From positions 23,015,127 to 23,079,126 of the forward strand of contig NC_088297.1 of assembly GCF_032854445.1 (NCBI RefSeq): 64,000 bases of DNA. The letters run 5' to 3'. This document shows, piece after piece, positions 10,962-24,100 of this stretch (its first letter is position 1; every line of letters begins with the position of its first letter). The notes under the pieces are model-generated. The model was given only the letters and a program-made list of their open reading frames with translations. It had not been told where the DNA came from and did no database searches. This DNA comes from Liolophura sinensis (lineage: Eukaryota > Mollusca > Polyplacophora > Chitonida > Chitonidae). Made by a program: the position numbers and the translations under genes.

Positions 10962-11840
10962 ATACGTAACCGTGGATGAATCTGCATCAAATCAATTAAA
11001 AATACAAAGTCTGAGACCTTTGTTTATTCAAATAAATAAAACTTGTTCTGATGCTATCACATTCATGATTTCAGCTTACTTAATTGTCGACTAATTAAGG
11101 ATTGGTTTTCAGTAGTGATAGGTACATGCTGAATGCGTATAACCGGTTCTGGACTCATCACATATTCACATCAATGTGGTAAATGGATTACCTTTACGTT
11201 ACCTTTATGGCCTTTGCCTTTTAGGAGCGGTCTGACTTTTTGTCATACTGTTCAGGTAGCAAATCTGTCAGCTTTATTTAAAAACCATATACATAGAGAT
11301 TATCACAACAATGTGTGATCGGCGATGATGTACCAGTTGTCTGAGGTCGGCATGTCGTAACAGCCGAACTCGAAGATGGAAAGCTATGATTATTTCTGAC
11401 CAGTAAAATTTTACCTGCAATCTTTGCTTTCCATAATGACAAAGCTGACAAATAAAGTAACATACTGATCTCATATTAGGAACGTTGTCATTTTTGTTTG
11501 CATGAATGGGTTGTAAAGGATGCCGTATATGATAAGGTGCTCCAAAACGAAGAGTATGTGGTTGTAAGGAAAATGAAGAAATATGTACCAAACCATCAGA
11601 CAAACAACTTTCGTTTTCGTGGGATATTTCTTATTTCTTAACACCCCTGTATTTTATGCATACTTTCTGTCAGTGTTGGGAAATATTCGAAGATGACGTC
11701 ATCGATGAACACACTGGGAACGCGTGACGAGCTTAGCGCCTGAAGTCCGGAATTTGTCCAGAGTTGATTAGACAGTTACCAACGATTAAGGTTACAGCAG
11801 CAGGTTACTTAATTTCACGACTGACCACTGGAGAATGTGA
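10962..11840. other. CUB gene downstream flank, no firm gene
   Basis: Low-complexity AT-rich sequence conserved in copy 2 (61040-61880). A possible short minus-strand terminal exon is reported as a finding (11309-11386). Copy 2 lacks about 45 bases at the place corresponding to 11395-11452. Confidence 0.4.
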
Positions 11841-12053
11841 TTCATTTATTTACTTATTTGATTGGTGTTTTACGCCGTACTCAAGAATATTTCACTTATA
11901 TGACGGCGGCCAGCATTATTGTGGGAGGAAACAGGGAACAACCTGGGAGAAACCCACGACTATTCGCAGGTTGCTGGCAGACTTTCCCACGTACGGCCGG
12001 AGAGAAAAAAAGCATGAGCTGGACTTGAATTCACAGCGACCACACTGGTGGGA
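11840..12053 (-). mobile_element. tRNA-SINE 3' part, copy 1
   Basis: Reverse-strand body (CAAGAATATTTCACTTATAT) up to the B-box region (TTGAATTCACAGCGACCACA). Its open frames are artefacts. Copy 2 is at 61881-62094. Confidence 0.8.
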
Positions 12054-12454
12054 ACCGGAGAATGTGGTCTTAAACCATTTTCACGCCACGTGTTCAAATC
12101 CCCAAGGTTTCTATCCATGGCAGAGGGTGTTTTCCAACGTTTTCAAGGACAAATTATTTTCAGTGCAAACTTTCACAAAAAGATTTATAGACACTATCTG
12201 GATAATTGGTTTGGTATTAGCATGAAGGAAAGACAGGTCTACATTCAATGGCATCCAAAACATTAAAAGAAAGTCTTTAAAAGGACTTTCATGCATCATC
12301 TTGAAAAATTTTCAAAATAATTCAGGGAGTTTATCACCTGTTGGCTCAGAAGTTTCCATACATCAGGAGGTTTGTCAGATCAATGATGCGGTGGCATTAA
12401 CCTGGCTCTTTCTGTTCTTTCTACCTGTAAATAATGGACCCAGGAACAACGTGT

Positions 12455-12595
12455 TGGCGGAATATCTGCGGATGATCGTGGGTTTTCCCCAGGCTCAGCA
12501 CGGTTTCCATCCACCAAAATGCTGACCGCCGTCGTACAAGTGAAATGTTGTACAGCGTAAAACACCTATCAAAGAAATAAATGAATAAAGCACAT
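12455..12595 (+). mobile_element. SINE 3' fragment, copy 1
   Basis: TCTGCGGATGATCGTGGGTT through to AAAGAAATAAATGAATAAAG. It is matched at 62496-62636 in copy 2. Confidence 0.75.
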
Positions 12596-13399
12596 ATATT
12601 TTAAATATCTAACTACGCCATACCCAACAACGCTGATTGAAAAGTCAACAACATGTGCAATGGCACCCATGGAAAACAAACTTGTATTTTAACACATGTG
12701 TACCTATTCTGTTTATGGGATCCACGCCTGAAAGCTCGATGCTAGTCAACTTTTACGCCTAGCTTGATTAGAGAGCTGAGGTCCTATTCTTTTCATCCCC
12801 ATTGATCCGAAGTGGACCAGGCCGCGTTCGGGCAATAAAACAAACGGTCAACTAATAAAGTGATGTATTGCGTATTGGCCTACAAATACGTGTACAAAGA
12901 CGGCGTGCGGTGATTCTGACTGGTTTCCTCCATCCATAAATCTGAGAACGTTCGCAAGTAAACAAATTATAATATGGTGAATCAAATAAATAAGTTAATA
13001 CTGTATTTGATTGCTTTAAATTCTAATCTTAATAAAAGATGAGGCGTCACCTTGTTATTACATAAAAAGTACTAACCTTTATTTTGCCGATGTAATTTCG
13101 CCGAATGTGAGGTAAAAGAAAGTTATGATACCAATGTGAATCGAGGCAATCGTCTTGAGAATTTTATCCAGTTGAACCCTAACAGACTGCGCTATAAGAT
13201 CATTACCCATTCGCCCAAAGGAGCGACGGCTAATATGACATTGACTTGACTTCGGGATCATTTACAAGAATTTAGTTTGGCATTGTGTAGCCGGAGGTCC
13301 GCGAAGTCTGTGTCATCAAATGGATTGCAGTTGTACTGCACTGTATCTTTCTTGCTAAAATTGTGTGTATGTTAAATATGATAACAAGGCAGCATTTTG

Positions 13400-13660
13400 A
13401 GTAATTCTAGATCAGTGACGTCTTATAAGTTGCAATTAATATCACAGCATTTCCCCCCTAATTCTGCTTTAGTCGTCGTGCTTTGGGCCGTGTAAATTAC
13501 TACAATTTAAATGTTTCCATGAACAGTTAGAATAAAACCCTAAATGGTTGAACACTCTATTCTGTATTTTTTTTTCATGAGGAGAATAAAAACGTAACTG
13601 AAGTAAACTGATAAGAGGCCGTATTTCACGGATTACGCGTGACCATTTGTCATCTGCCAC
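13400..13660. repeat. Dispersed repeat E
   Basis: TAGATCAGTGACGTCTTATA and the following bases resemble 25475-25770, where a SINE (25523-25665) has split the copy. It is also present in duplication copy 2 near 63450. Confidence 0.5.
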
Positions 13661-13959
13661 CCTGCAACGGCCATGCTGATACCTTTTATTACAGCGTTCT
13701 GGTTAGAGATCACCATACAACCTGTACGTGTTGTGATTTCTCAGAAAAATCCAAGGTTCCAGCCCGGCGCTCGGGCAGGGAAAATGTTCATTTCCACCAT
13801 GATAGGTTTGGCAAATCAACGTTATATATGTGGGAACGCACGTCAGTAACTTGACCGTGGACTTACCCCGGGCACTTCGGTTACTCCACCAATTAAAAAC
13901 TATTGCCGCCGTGTAAGTGAAAAAAACCCTAAGTATTGCGTTGAGAAACAATCAAGCAA

Positions 13960-15120
13960 ATAATTCAAGAAATTTTCCATCTATGGCGACAGTCAGGTTT
14001 TTGGGAGAAAGAAGCTAAAGAATTAAAAGTCTGCTAAACTTCGAGCAGAAGTGAAAACAGTTTGAGATGGATTCGAGCGGGAGACGTCCAGCAGTCAGAG
14101 ATAACCAGAGCTTTTAGAGTAATAAAGCACTACTATTGCGGGACATTACCATGGATTGCACAATTTGGGCGCAAATACTGTCAAAGACAAGAAATGTGAC
14201 CAGTACGCGTACATTGCATAAGTAGGCGGACACGTATCTGTAATAAGGTAAAATCCGTCTAAGAAATTTTAATGATGAATTTCAATGCTCAATTCTGTTC
14301 TTGAACAAGCACGTTTGGAAATGAACTCTGACCTGCGCCAACTCACACGAAGCCCTCTTGAAGTAACGAGCATGTAACTACCATGGCGACGTGCTTTTAA
14401 CGTCGGCTGCGTGCAAATGGACACAGTTCGACTTCAACAACAACGGCGGGATAACAAGTCACGCCCGGCTCACTGTTAGTAAATAAATGATCGTTCAGAA
14501 TTGTACATACAGCACGAATAAAACAAATAAATGTGACTCAATTTTGATTTTCCTAATTTCTTTTTATTCGTCAAATTTTAAGAAAAATAAATCAAGTAGA
14601 ATCATTTTTAAGAGACTTATATAAAAAAGAAACAGTTAAAGGATTAATCAATACGTGGATATTTGCAGAAAGCATAAGCAAGGAACAACAAAAACTCCCC
14701 GGAGTTTTATGTGGATTCACGGCTTGCAACGAAAAAAGTACAATAAACATTAAAACATGTGAATTAGTAGAAAAAAATCATGATATAAGGTCAGAAGAAA
14801 CGTTTTGATATGACAACTATCCATTTCGTTAAGGGGCCTCCGAGGTGGTTAGCACGCCAGCGCAATGCACCTCCCCTTGGTCACACATAGTGGAGAAGAC
14901 AAAGGAACAATGGAATGTATCTCAGACGCAAACAGCGACTTGCAAAGTGAGAGGAGATCAAATGTGGACAAGTGCGTGTTTCGACTGCAAACTGACAACA
15001 TCTGTTTCTGTGTGAAATCTAGTCCCTTAGACGTTGGTGGACTCAACAGATTTTATATGTATCATTTTTGCGACACATAAACGATATATGTCGTGGTAAC
15101 GTGGGCCTTTTGGGCAGATT
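13960..15120. other. Intergenic spacer between the duplication and the L1-like gene
   Basis: Unique-looking sequence with a SINE head (14834) and a CUB-exon-like fragment (14420-14475, see findings). Its small open frames have no recognisable features. Confidence 0.4.
14834..14870 (+). mobile_element. SINE tRNA-head fragment
   Basis: GGGGCCTCCGAGGTGGTTAG then CACGCCAGCGCAATG; the body is missing. Confidence 0.55.
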
Positions 15121-15122
15121 TA

Positions 15123-15159
15123 TTACTCTTGGTAGTCGTTGATGTCATCGTTTTCATCC
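15123..15159 (-). CDS. L1-like gene, last exon (acidic C-terminus)
   Basis: Acceptor TTGAATTGCAG. It encodes SDENDDINDYQE and TAA. The stop overlaps an AATAAA (15124-15119), a possible poly(A) signal implying a very short 3' UTR. No FIGQY motif follows. Confidence 0.7.
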
Positions 15160-18100
15160 CTGCAATTCAAGAGCAAAGTTAACCATAAGAGTGATTTTCT
15201 ATAGACCTTGAATTAGTATGCGACTAGGTCGTGGATTTCTCCCGGGCTCTTCCTGGTTTCCTCCCACCATAATGTTGGCCACCGTCGTATCAGTGAGATT
15301 TTCATAAATACGGCGTATAACACAATTTAAACAAACAAACAAAGTAAAGGACTAAAATGGCATAAAACAGAAAACAAGTAAATAAATTATAAGCTCATTC
15401 TAAATGGTCCCTTGAATGGCATCCTTGACCTCCTAAGTTGCAGCTTACCTGTTCGTTACCACCAGGACACATATCTATCATGTTCCTACTTATTTTTCTC
15501 AGGATATAACAGTATTTCAGTATCAAAGAACTGAGTACATATTTTAAGGGGTTCATAATTTTATTGGTAAAAGTGGGTCTTTGGGAGTTTGACTTACAGC
15601 CTATGCCCGCTTTCCACCTACCATAATGTTGGCCGCCGTCGTGTAAGTGAAATATTCCTGAGTACAAGGTGAAACACCAATCAAATAAAGAAATACCGGC
15701 TGACGGCGCTTACATGTGATTTGGATATTTCGAATCCACTATTCGTCATTCAGTGGGCTGTTTCAAAGCACATAATGTACATTACCGTACCAAAGAAAAC
15801 GCTAGAAGTTTTAAGGATCGAAAGAAAAGTCAATCAGACACCAAAGCGACATCACAAAACAGAAGTTAGATCTCATTAATATGTTGTAAATGTCTAGCGC
15901 GCGCACTTTGCTTTCTACATTCAAAAGCACGTGTAAGAGCATGCGCACAAGACACAGCAGACTCACGAGCGGTTTAGTTCCTGCATCTTGTTTTCCTCGG
16001 CTAACTCTTTCACAGGATCGTGTCCGGCCTGGCGCTCCCGTTTGTCCACTGAAAAGCACAACAGAGATATAACGATTAAATTTGTGTATTTATTTGATTA
16101 GTATTTTACGCCGTACCCAAGAATATTTCACTTATACGACGGCGGTAAGCATTATTGTGGGAGGAAACCGGACAAAGCCCGAGGGAAACCCACGACCATC
16201 CGCAGGCTGCTGCCAGACCACGCGGGAAATCATTTACAACACAGAAACAGATTAGCCTGTTTTGTGATTAAATCTGTGTAATGCATTACAGCGGCACATA
16301 TCGTTGAACTTCGAAATGATCAAAGTCGCCTGATAGTGTATAGTGTAATTTTTCTTTAGTGTGAATAACATAGGTCTCAGATTGGTGTTTGGTGTTATGT
16401 ATAGAAACACCGCTAAATTCTGACGTCATAAATACTAAATCGCCCCTTTCGAATCACCGATCACCGTCTTTACATACGTATCACCAATCCATTTGAGCAT
16501 AGTGCCAGATTATGGACGACATGTGAAATTGAGGCTATAGGCTAGCTGTAGAGGAGGCGTTCTGATCTCATGAGTTAACGCATTCGAATCCGGTTGTCTG
16601 TGATATGCCGGCAACTAAAAACAAATGCCGATGGTATTGACAGAGCTCTTAACCCAGTTTTAGACATCCTGGGACTCGATCGCTGTGGTTTTAATGTAAT
16701 ACGCATGGAAATGTGTTAAAAAACCAACTGAATGCATCAATAGGTGGAGAAGAAACCAAACGCAACAGAACGTTCTGTTCGCTTCCTTCTCATCGATAAA
16801 TTATCCATGCATACAAACTTACCATTCTATCCAACAAAAATTAAACCAAAATACGAAAACTAATTTCGTTATATTTATTTCCTTTAATTTTTTTCTGTTT
16901 TGACGGTTGTTTGAAAATCTGATGAAAAGACTTGCGCATCACATTCGTCAACGACAAGTGGTCCTCAACGAACATTTGACGGCACAAACGGTCACTCGAG
17001 CATTCCCAGCCGCTTATTATCACCAAGGCCTCACTAATAAAGAGATTTGGCCAATTTACAAAGTCTCAGTCCAAGGCACGGGTTGAACTCCAACCTAGCC
17101 TGCTTAAAGTTGGAGTCGAGCACTAGTGAGCCACGTCATATCATCGAACCTGAAAAATGTAAAAACTGCCGTCTGCATGTCTATTGGAAGAAGAGGGCGT
17201 TAGCACATCAGCGCGGTGCAATGACCCTGGAGGTTGTTTTTCAAAGGGGTCGTAACGTTATGCCGGTCGTAAATACCAAGGCGGCATATGCCGTCAGTAT
17301 CTCGCGTCATAGTGATTAGGCCGGCGTCACGTTATGGCGGTTGTAAATACCAAGACGGCATATGCCGTCAGTATCTGACGTCATGGTGATGAGGCCGGCG
17401 TAACGTTATGGCGATTGTAAATACCAAGGCGGCATATGACGTCAGTATGCGACGTCATGGTGATTAGGCCGGCGTTACGTTATGGCAGTTGTAAATACCA
17501 AGGCGGCAAATGACGTCAGTATGCAACGTCATGGTGATTAGGCCGGCGTTACGTTATGGCAGTTGTAAAAACTGCCGTCTGCATGTCTATTGGAAGAAGA
17601 CGGCGTTAGCACATCAGCGCGGTGCAATGACCCTGGAGGTTGTTTTTCAAAGGGGTCGTAACGTTATGCCGGTCGTAAATACCAAGGCGGCATATGCCGT
17701 CAGTATCTCGCGTCATAGTGATTAGGCCGGCGTAACGTTATGGCGGTTGTAAATACCAAGACGGCATATGCCGTCAGTATCTGACGTCATGGTGATGAGG
17801 CCGGCGTAACGTTATGGCGGTTGTAAATACCAAGGCGGCATATGACGTCAGTATGCAACGTCATGGTGATTAGGCCGGCGTTACGTTATGGCAGTTGTAA
17901 ATACCAAGGCGGCATATGACGACGTCATGGTGATTAGGCCGGCATTACGTTATGGCGGTAGCAAATACCAAGGCGGCATATGCCGTCAGTATGCGACGTC
18001 ATTGTGATTAGGGCGCCCTAACATGTCGAACCCTTTGAGAAACAGCCCCCAGAAGCCTCTCGCCAATGCGGTAGCTGTTAGTCCTATAGTTCAGCTCATG

Positions 18101-21100
18101 CTGGCTTCATCTCCGGCCGTCCGTGGGAAGGTTTGCAGATGGTCGTGAGTTTACCCGTGGCTCTAACCAGTTTCCTCTCACCATAATGTTGGCCGTCGTC
18201 GTGTAAGTGAAATATTCTTGGTACCTGATGCTGCCTCGCTTGGCGCTCAACACTGAGAGATTAGAGCAAGAAAACAGGACTGGTTGACCTGGTATCAGTG
18301 TATAATGTGACTGGATGGGGTGTCATTTATGGTGTCTAGTGGCGGTAGCAATTTGGCGGCAGGAACTCGCCCGGCCACGAGGAGACGCTGTATATGTACA
18401 CACACCTAATGACTCTTCGTCGTCATAGAACTCAAAAATTGTTAAATACGACGTTAAATCCCAAGCGTTCATTCACTCATTCATTCATTCTAGATTATGA
18501 TTATGTCATCTGTACCCGATTTGTGACCCCTTTCAGGAGAGGCAGTAGATAGAAGGCTACAGTCCTCTGCATTAGGAGAGTATACATAGGCTTACTATTA
18601 AAATGACTTTTACCTTATTACTGGTCACATTAAAAAAACCTCTTTCCAGAAACACCACATAATATGCGTTATTTTTCAAAACAGTCTGGTCAAATGGTAA
18701 ACAAATAAAGTCCAAAACTGATCAGTAAACCAATCAGAGTCGTCCTCTTTTTCTGTGAAATAAGTTGCACGCGTGAATAGGAAGCGCGATGGTTTAGGGG
18801 CATGTTACGCTCTGTTTTAGACCAAAGGGAACGATCTGGCCCCGGGATCACAAAATGATCTTAGAATTAAGTCAAACTTTCATGCATTAAGTTGGTAAAT
18901 TCCTTTGCGTCATTTTAGTTCAATTTTGTTGTACAATAACTTATCCTAAATTTATCCTCTCAAGCAATATCTTGCCCTTGGCACGTAAACAAAAACAATT
19001 TTACAGTGATTTGAAATTTTGACTTAAGTCTAATATTGCTTCGTGATCCCGGAGCCTGAGCGGCAACTCAGAATGTTTTCTACTGTAAAGCGTGGCTAAA
19101 ACGTGGCTCTTTGTTCTTAACCAGAAAATGTCAACACATATTCGCGCGTGTCCCTACTGACATGGTTTCATTTTCGTTGATCCCAACATAAGACTGGTCA
19201 CCGTCATGTACGTGAAATATTCTTGAGTACGCCGTAAATCACCAATCAAACAAATAAATAAACAAATTATTCTCTTTGATTTATTCTTGATTACGTTTCA
19301 CTTACCTAGATACACGCCTCCCTTGTTCCTGATCTGCATGTATATAATCCCCAGAGTGAGGACGATGACTAAAAGTATGGCACCCACAAGTCCTAACCAC
19401 CAGAGAGGCATTCCGGCAGAGGCGGTCTCCCCGTGCACAGCTGTATGACAGATCACGTGATGTATGTTTGTAGCAAATCATTTTCAATCTCAACCTATTC
19501 GTAAATGACTACCTTATCACACATATTTATGTGGAATATTTTTCCGTTGGATTCTGATGGTGAATAATGATGTTATGTCAGAAAGTTGCCTAATTTATAG
19601 GGACAGAAAACATAAAAATGAAGTAAGCATAAGTGGAATGCATGGCTTTTAAAAACTATCGGATGAAGCCTTTAACTTGACGACCACGGTTCTCTCGCGC
19701 GAATCCGTCTTGGTATTCCGCGCATGTGCTCTATCATGGTGAACATCACTGCCTAGCTCTGTAGGTCAGTGGTTACGTATACTATCACAGCCTTGTCTTG
19801 TTCCATAAGATTACCTTAAACACCTCTGTACTTCCCTTGCTGTCCTCAGTACACTACTGCCGTCCGCCAAATAACGTGTCTGTCCATGCTTATAGTGGTT
19901 TCAGCTATCAATTCCATGTAGGTTTGCCCAGGTGCAATCACTAAAATTCCACAGAAGCATAAAACTGCTGGACATTGGATACATTCCAACTACAACGGCC
20001 ATGTTTCAATGCCTACTCTTCACAGTGAGGGGAATCACGAGGGTATCACTACCACTACTAGACAAGTTTGACCTTTTCACACATATGAGGTATCAGTCTC
20101 ACCTGTAATGACCGCGCGTTGACTCATAATCAACATTTATCACTAAAAAGATTTCTGCACAAAATATTCTTATTAGTGGTGGCGTCATGTTCAGCTAGAC
20201 CAGAAATTTGTTTATCTCATCTGTATGCGCTGTGAGGAGTATGTATGCATGGCGGTTGGAATTGCTACTGATCCACTTTCTACTAGTTTTATTCTTCTGT
20301 GGACTTTCTGGTGATGGCACAATGGTACTCTCACCTTGAATTAAGAGCTCATGCGATTAAGAGTGCGAACAGATATATTATTTGACAGACAGCATTAGTG
20401 TATTGAGGTCAGCACGGGAAGTACAGAGGTGTTCAAACTAAGCTTATGGAACACGACAGGACTGTAATAGTATCAGTAATACGCTATGAAACAGGGAATG
20501 ACGATGCCTCGACTTTTGTTGTGCATGGCGAAGTAACGAAGGCAGTGATGTCATAGTTAGCTCACTGCCTCGCTGCCTCGACTTTTGTTGTGCATGGCGA
20601 AGTAACGGAGGCAGTGATGTCATAGTTAGCTCACTGCCTCGCTGCCTCGACTTTTGTTGTGCATGCCGAAGTAACGGAGGCAGTGATGTCATAGTTAGCT
20701 CGCTGCCTCGCTGCCTTGACTTTTGTTGTGCATGCCGAAGTAACGGAGGCAGTGATGTCATAGTTACCTCGCTGCCTCGACTTTTGTTGTGCATGGCGAA
20801 GTAACGGAGGCAGTGATGTCATAGTTAGCTCGCTGCCTCGACTTTTGTTGTGCATGGCGAAGTAACGGAGGCAGTGATGTCATAGTTAGCTCACTGCCTC
20901 GCTGCCTCGACTTTTGTTGTGCATGCCGAAGTAACGGAGGCAGTGATGTCATAGTTAGCTCGCTGCCTCGCTGCCTTGACTTTTGTTGTGCATGCCGAAG
21001 TAACGGAGGCAGTGATGTCATAGTTACCTCGCTGCCTCGACTTTTGTTGTGCATGGCGAAGTAACGGAGGCAGTGATGTCATAGTTAGCTCGCTGCCTCG

Positions 21101-24100
21101 ACTTTTGTTGTGCATGCCGAAGTAACGGAGGCAGTGATGTCATAGTTAGCTCACTGCCTCGCTGCCTCGACTTTTCATGTGCATGGCGAAGTAACGGAGG
21201 CAGTGATGTCATAGTTAGCTCACTGCCTCGCTGCCTCGACTTTTGTTGTGCATGGCGAAGTAACGGAGGCAGTGATGTCATAGTTAGCTCGCTGCTTCGC
21301 TTCGCTATCTAGACATATGGTACTGAGCTTGCGAAATGTCCTGTGCCGGGTTCTACAATAGGGTAGTTTTTAATAATGAAATCTACCAATATGACCTATA
21401 ACGACAACTTACTATATCCAGCTTTCTTTGACGTCACAGTGAATTTAAGTCGCTTGGTTGCCTGGGGAACGCCTACAGTCACTTCGCAGACGTACTCTCC
21501 CATGATGTTCGAAAACTCACTGTCTTTGAGGTAGCTCGTGTCGATAGTCAGGTGACTAAATCCGTCCTGTGGATAAACCTGGATCCCGGCGTCAAGGTTG
21601 GATGTCTTTAGCTCGAAGTTTGCGTGGTGCCAAATGTATTTCAGGTCATCTTTGTAATCTGGGTCAACAGTGGCACTGACGTTGAGATGACCTTTCCCCC
21701 CAGGGACTATGTCCACGTGACTGTCTGATGCGTTGATTTGAATGGGCTCTGCAGACAATAGTAGTAAGGAGAACAGTGTTTCGAATAAATAAAGGAATGC
21801 TTGGGGTTTAACGTCGTACCTAACAATTTGTCAGTCATATGACGACGAGGAGTTAGGTGCGTCTGTGTATATACGTGTCTTCATATGGCAGGGCGAGTCC
21901 ATGCCGCCAAAGTGCTGTTGCCACCGAAGTATCATGCCGAAGACGCAAGACAAGACACCCCACCCAGTGACATTATGCTGACACGGGACAATCAGTCCTG
22001 TTTCCTTCCTCTAACCGCTCTGTGATGAGCGCTTAACGAGGCACAAACAAGTACCGACCCAGGTTTGATTCTGGGTCCCCGATTTCGAGGCTGACGATCT
22101 AACCATTAGGCTACCAGTGTTTCGAACAATTGCTCAAACCAGATGTCTGGTTAACCGAAGCCACTTGATGGGTGTAAAAAAATTGTTACTTTACTTGGCA
22201 GATGGGTGTTTGATTACTTATTATTCGCAAGTCACGTATTGATCCTACAAGATATGTAAAAAAGACGGTCACGTCTGAAAACATGACGTCAGTACCGTCG
22301 CTCTCTCGGTAGATTTACACAAGATGGCTGCCTTTGACTTCAATTACGTTACAACAGATAGTTTGGAGAACATTTTGATGACAGATGAGAGAGACAAAAA
22401 CAAGACTAATATAGAGAGAGACCAAAACACTAAAATAGAACCGATTTTAGGTGATAAGTTAAGCCTCGTGAATACAACCAACCGATATGTGACAAGCTGT
22501 GCGGCCATCTACAGTCAACTGGTACAAGACGTCCTGTCTAGTCCTCTTCTTTCAACTTTACAAGGCAATTTCTGCAAGCATCTTTCTTTCAGCTTTTAAA
22601 ACACAACCTCTTCAAGCATCTTCTTTCAGCTTGTAAAAGACAACTTCTCCAAACATCTTCTTTCAACTTTTACAAGACAACTTCTCCAAGCATCGTCTTT
22701 CAACTTTTACAAGACAACTTCTCCAAGCATCGTCTTCCAGCTTTTAAAAGACGATCTCTCCAAACATCGTATTTCAAATTTTACAAGACAACTTCTTCAA
22801 ACATCGTCTTTCAACTTTTTACAAGACAACTTCTCCAAACATCTTCTTTCAACTTTACAAGACAACTTCTCCAAGAATCGTTTTCAATTTTTACAAGACA
22901 ACTTCCCCAAGCATCGTCTTTCAGCTTTTAAATGACGATCTCCCCAAACATCGTTTTTCAAATTTTACAAGACAACTTCTCCAAACATCGTCTTTCAGCT
23001 TTTAAAAGACGATCTCTCCAAACATCAGTTTTCAAATTTTACAAGACAACTTCTCCAAACATCGTCTTTCAGCTTTTTAAAAGACGATCTCTCCAAATAT
23101 CTTCTTTCAACTTTTACAAGACAACTTCTCCAAACATCGTTTTTCAAATTCTACAAGACAACTTCTTCAAACATCGTCTTTCAGCTTTTTACAAGACAAC
23201 TTCTCCAAATATCTTCTTTCAACTTTTACAAGACAACTTCTCCAAACATCGTCTTTCAGCTTTTAAAAGACGATCTCTCCAAACATCTTCTTTCAACTTT
23301 TTACAAGACTTCTCCAAACATCGTTTTTCAAATTCTACAAGACAGCTTCTTCAAACATCGTCTTTCAACTTTTTACAAGACAACTTCTCCAAATATTTTC
23401 TTTCAACTTTTACAAGACAACTTCTCCAAACATCTTCTTTCAACTTTTTACAAGACAACTTCTCCAAACATCGTTTATCAAATTCCACAAGACAACTTCT
23501 CCAAACATCGTCTTTCAACTTTTTACAAGGCAACTTCTCCAAATATTTTCTTTCAGCTTTTACAAGACAACTTCTCCAAACATCGTTTTTCAAATTTTAC
23601 AAGACAACTTCTTCAAACATCTTCTTTCAACTTTTTACAAGACAACTTCTCCAAGCATCGTTTTCAATTTTTACAAGACAACTTCCCCAAGCATCGTCTT
23701 TCAGCTTTAAAAGGCGATCTCTCCAAACATCGTTTTTCACATTTTACAAGACAACTTTTCTAAATATCGTGTTTCAGCTTTAAGAGACGATCTCTCCAAA
23801 TATCCTCTTTTAAACTTTTTACAAGACAACTTCTCCAAATATCTTCTTTCAACTTTTACAAGACAACTTCTCCAAGCATCGTCTTTCAACTTTATAAAAA
23901 ACTTCTCCAAACATCTTTAAACCTATCAGGACAATTAGTACAGAGACAGTTACCCGTAGATGTTCAGCCAACTTGTTCAAGAGAACTTTTTCGTAGGCTT
24001 ACAGAACAACTTCTTCCAAACATTCCAGACAACTAAATCAAGAAACAAGGAAACCGGACAAAGGCCGATGAATATCAATGGCCGTCCGCAGGTTGCTGCA

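Larger units (their letters stand above)
1..13960 (+). repeat. Segmental duplication, copy 1
   Basis: Colinear and nearly identical by eye to 50236-64000, with the same genes, SINEs and MITEs in the same order. Differences are a few percent substitutions, changed minisatellite lengths, and small indels such as one at 11395-11452. The left edge may lie outside the window. Confidence 0.95.

Noticed and set aside
11764-12225. 153-codon frame and its neighbours
   Set aside because: Reads through the SINE at 11840-12053.
20444-21281. Minus-strand frames (HNKSRGSELTMTSLPPLLRH repeats) as extra extracellular repeats of the Ig receptor
   Set aside because: They lie in an intron, lack splice sites, and exon 10 joins exon 11 in matching phase without them.
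22932-23783. 283-codon frame
   Set aside because: Entirely within the 38-bp minisatellite; its residues repeat with unit phase and no gene-like start is present.
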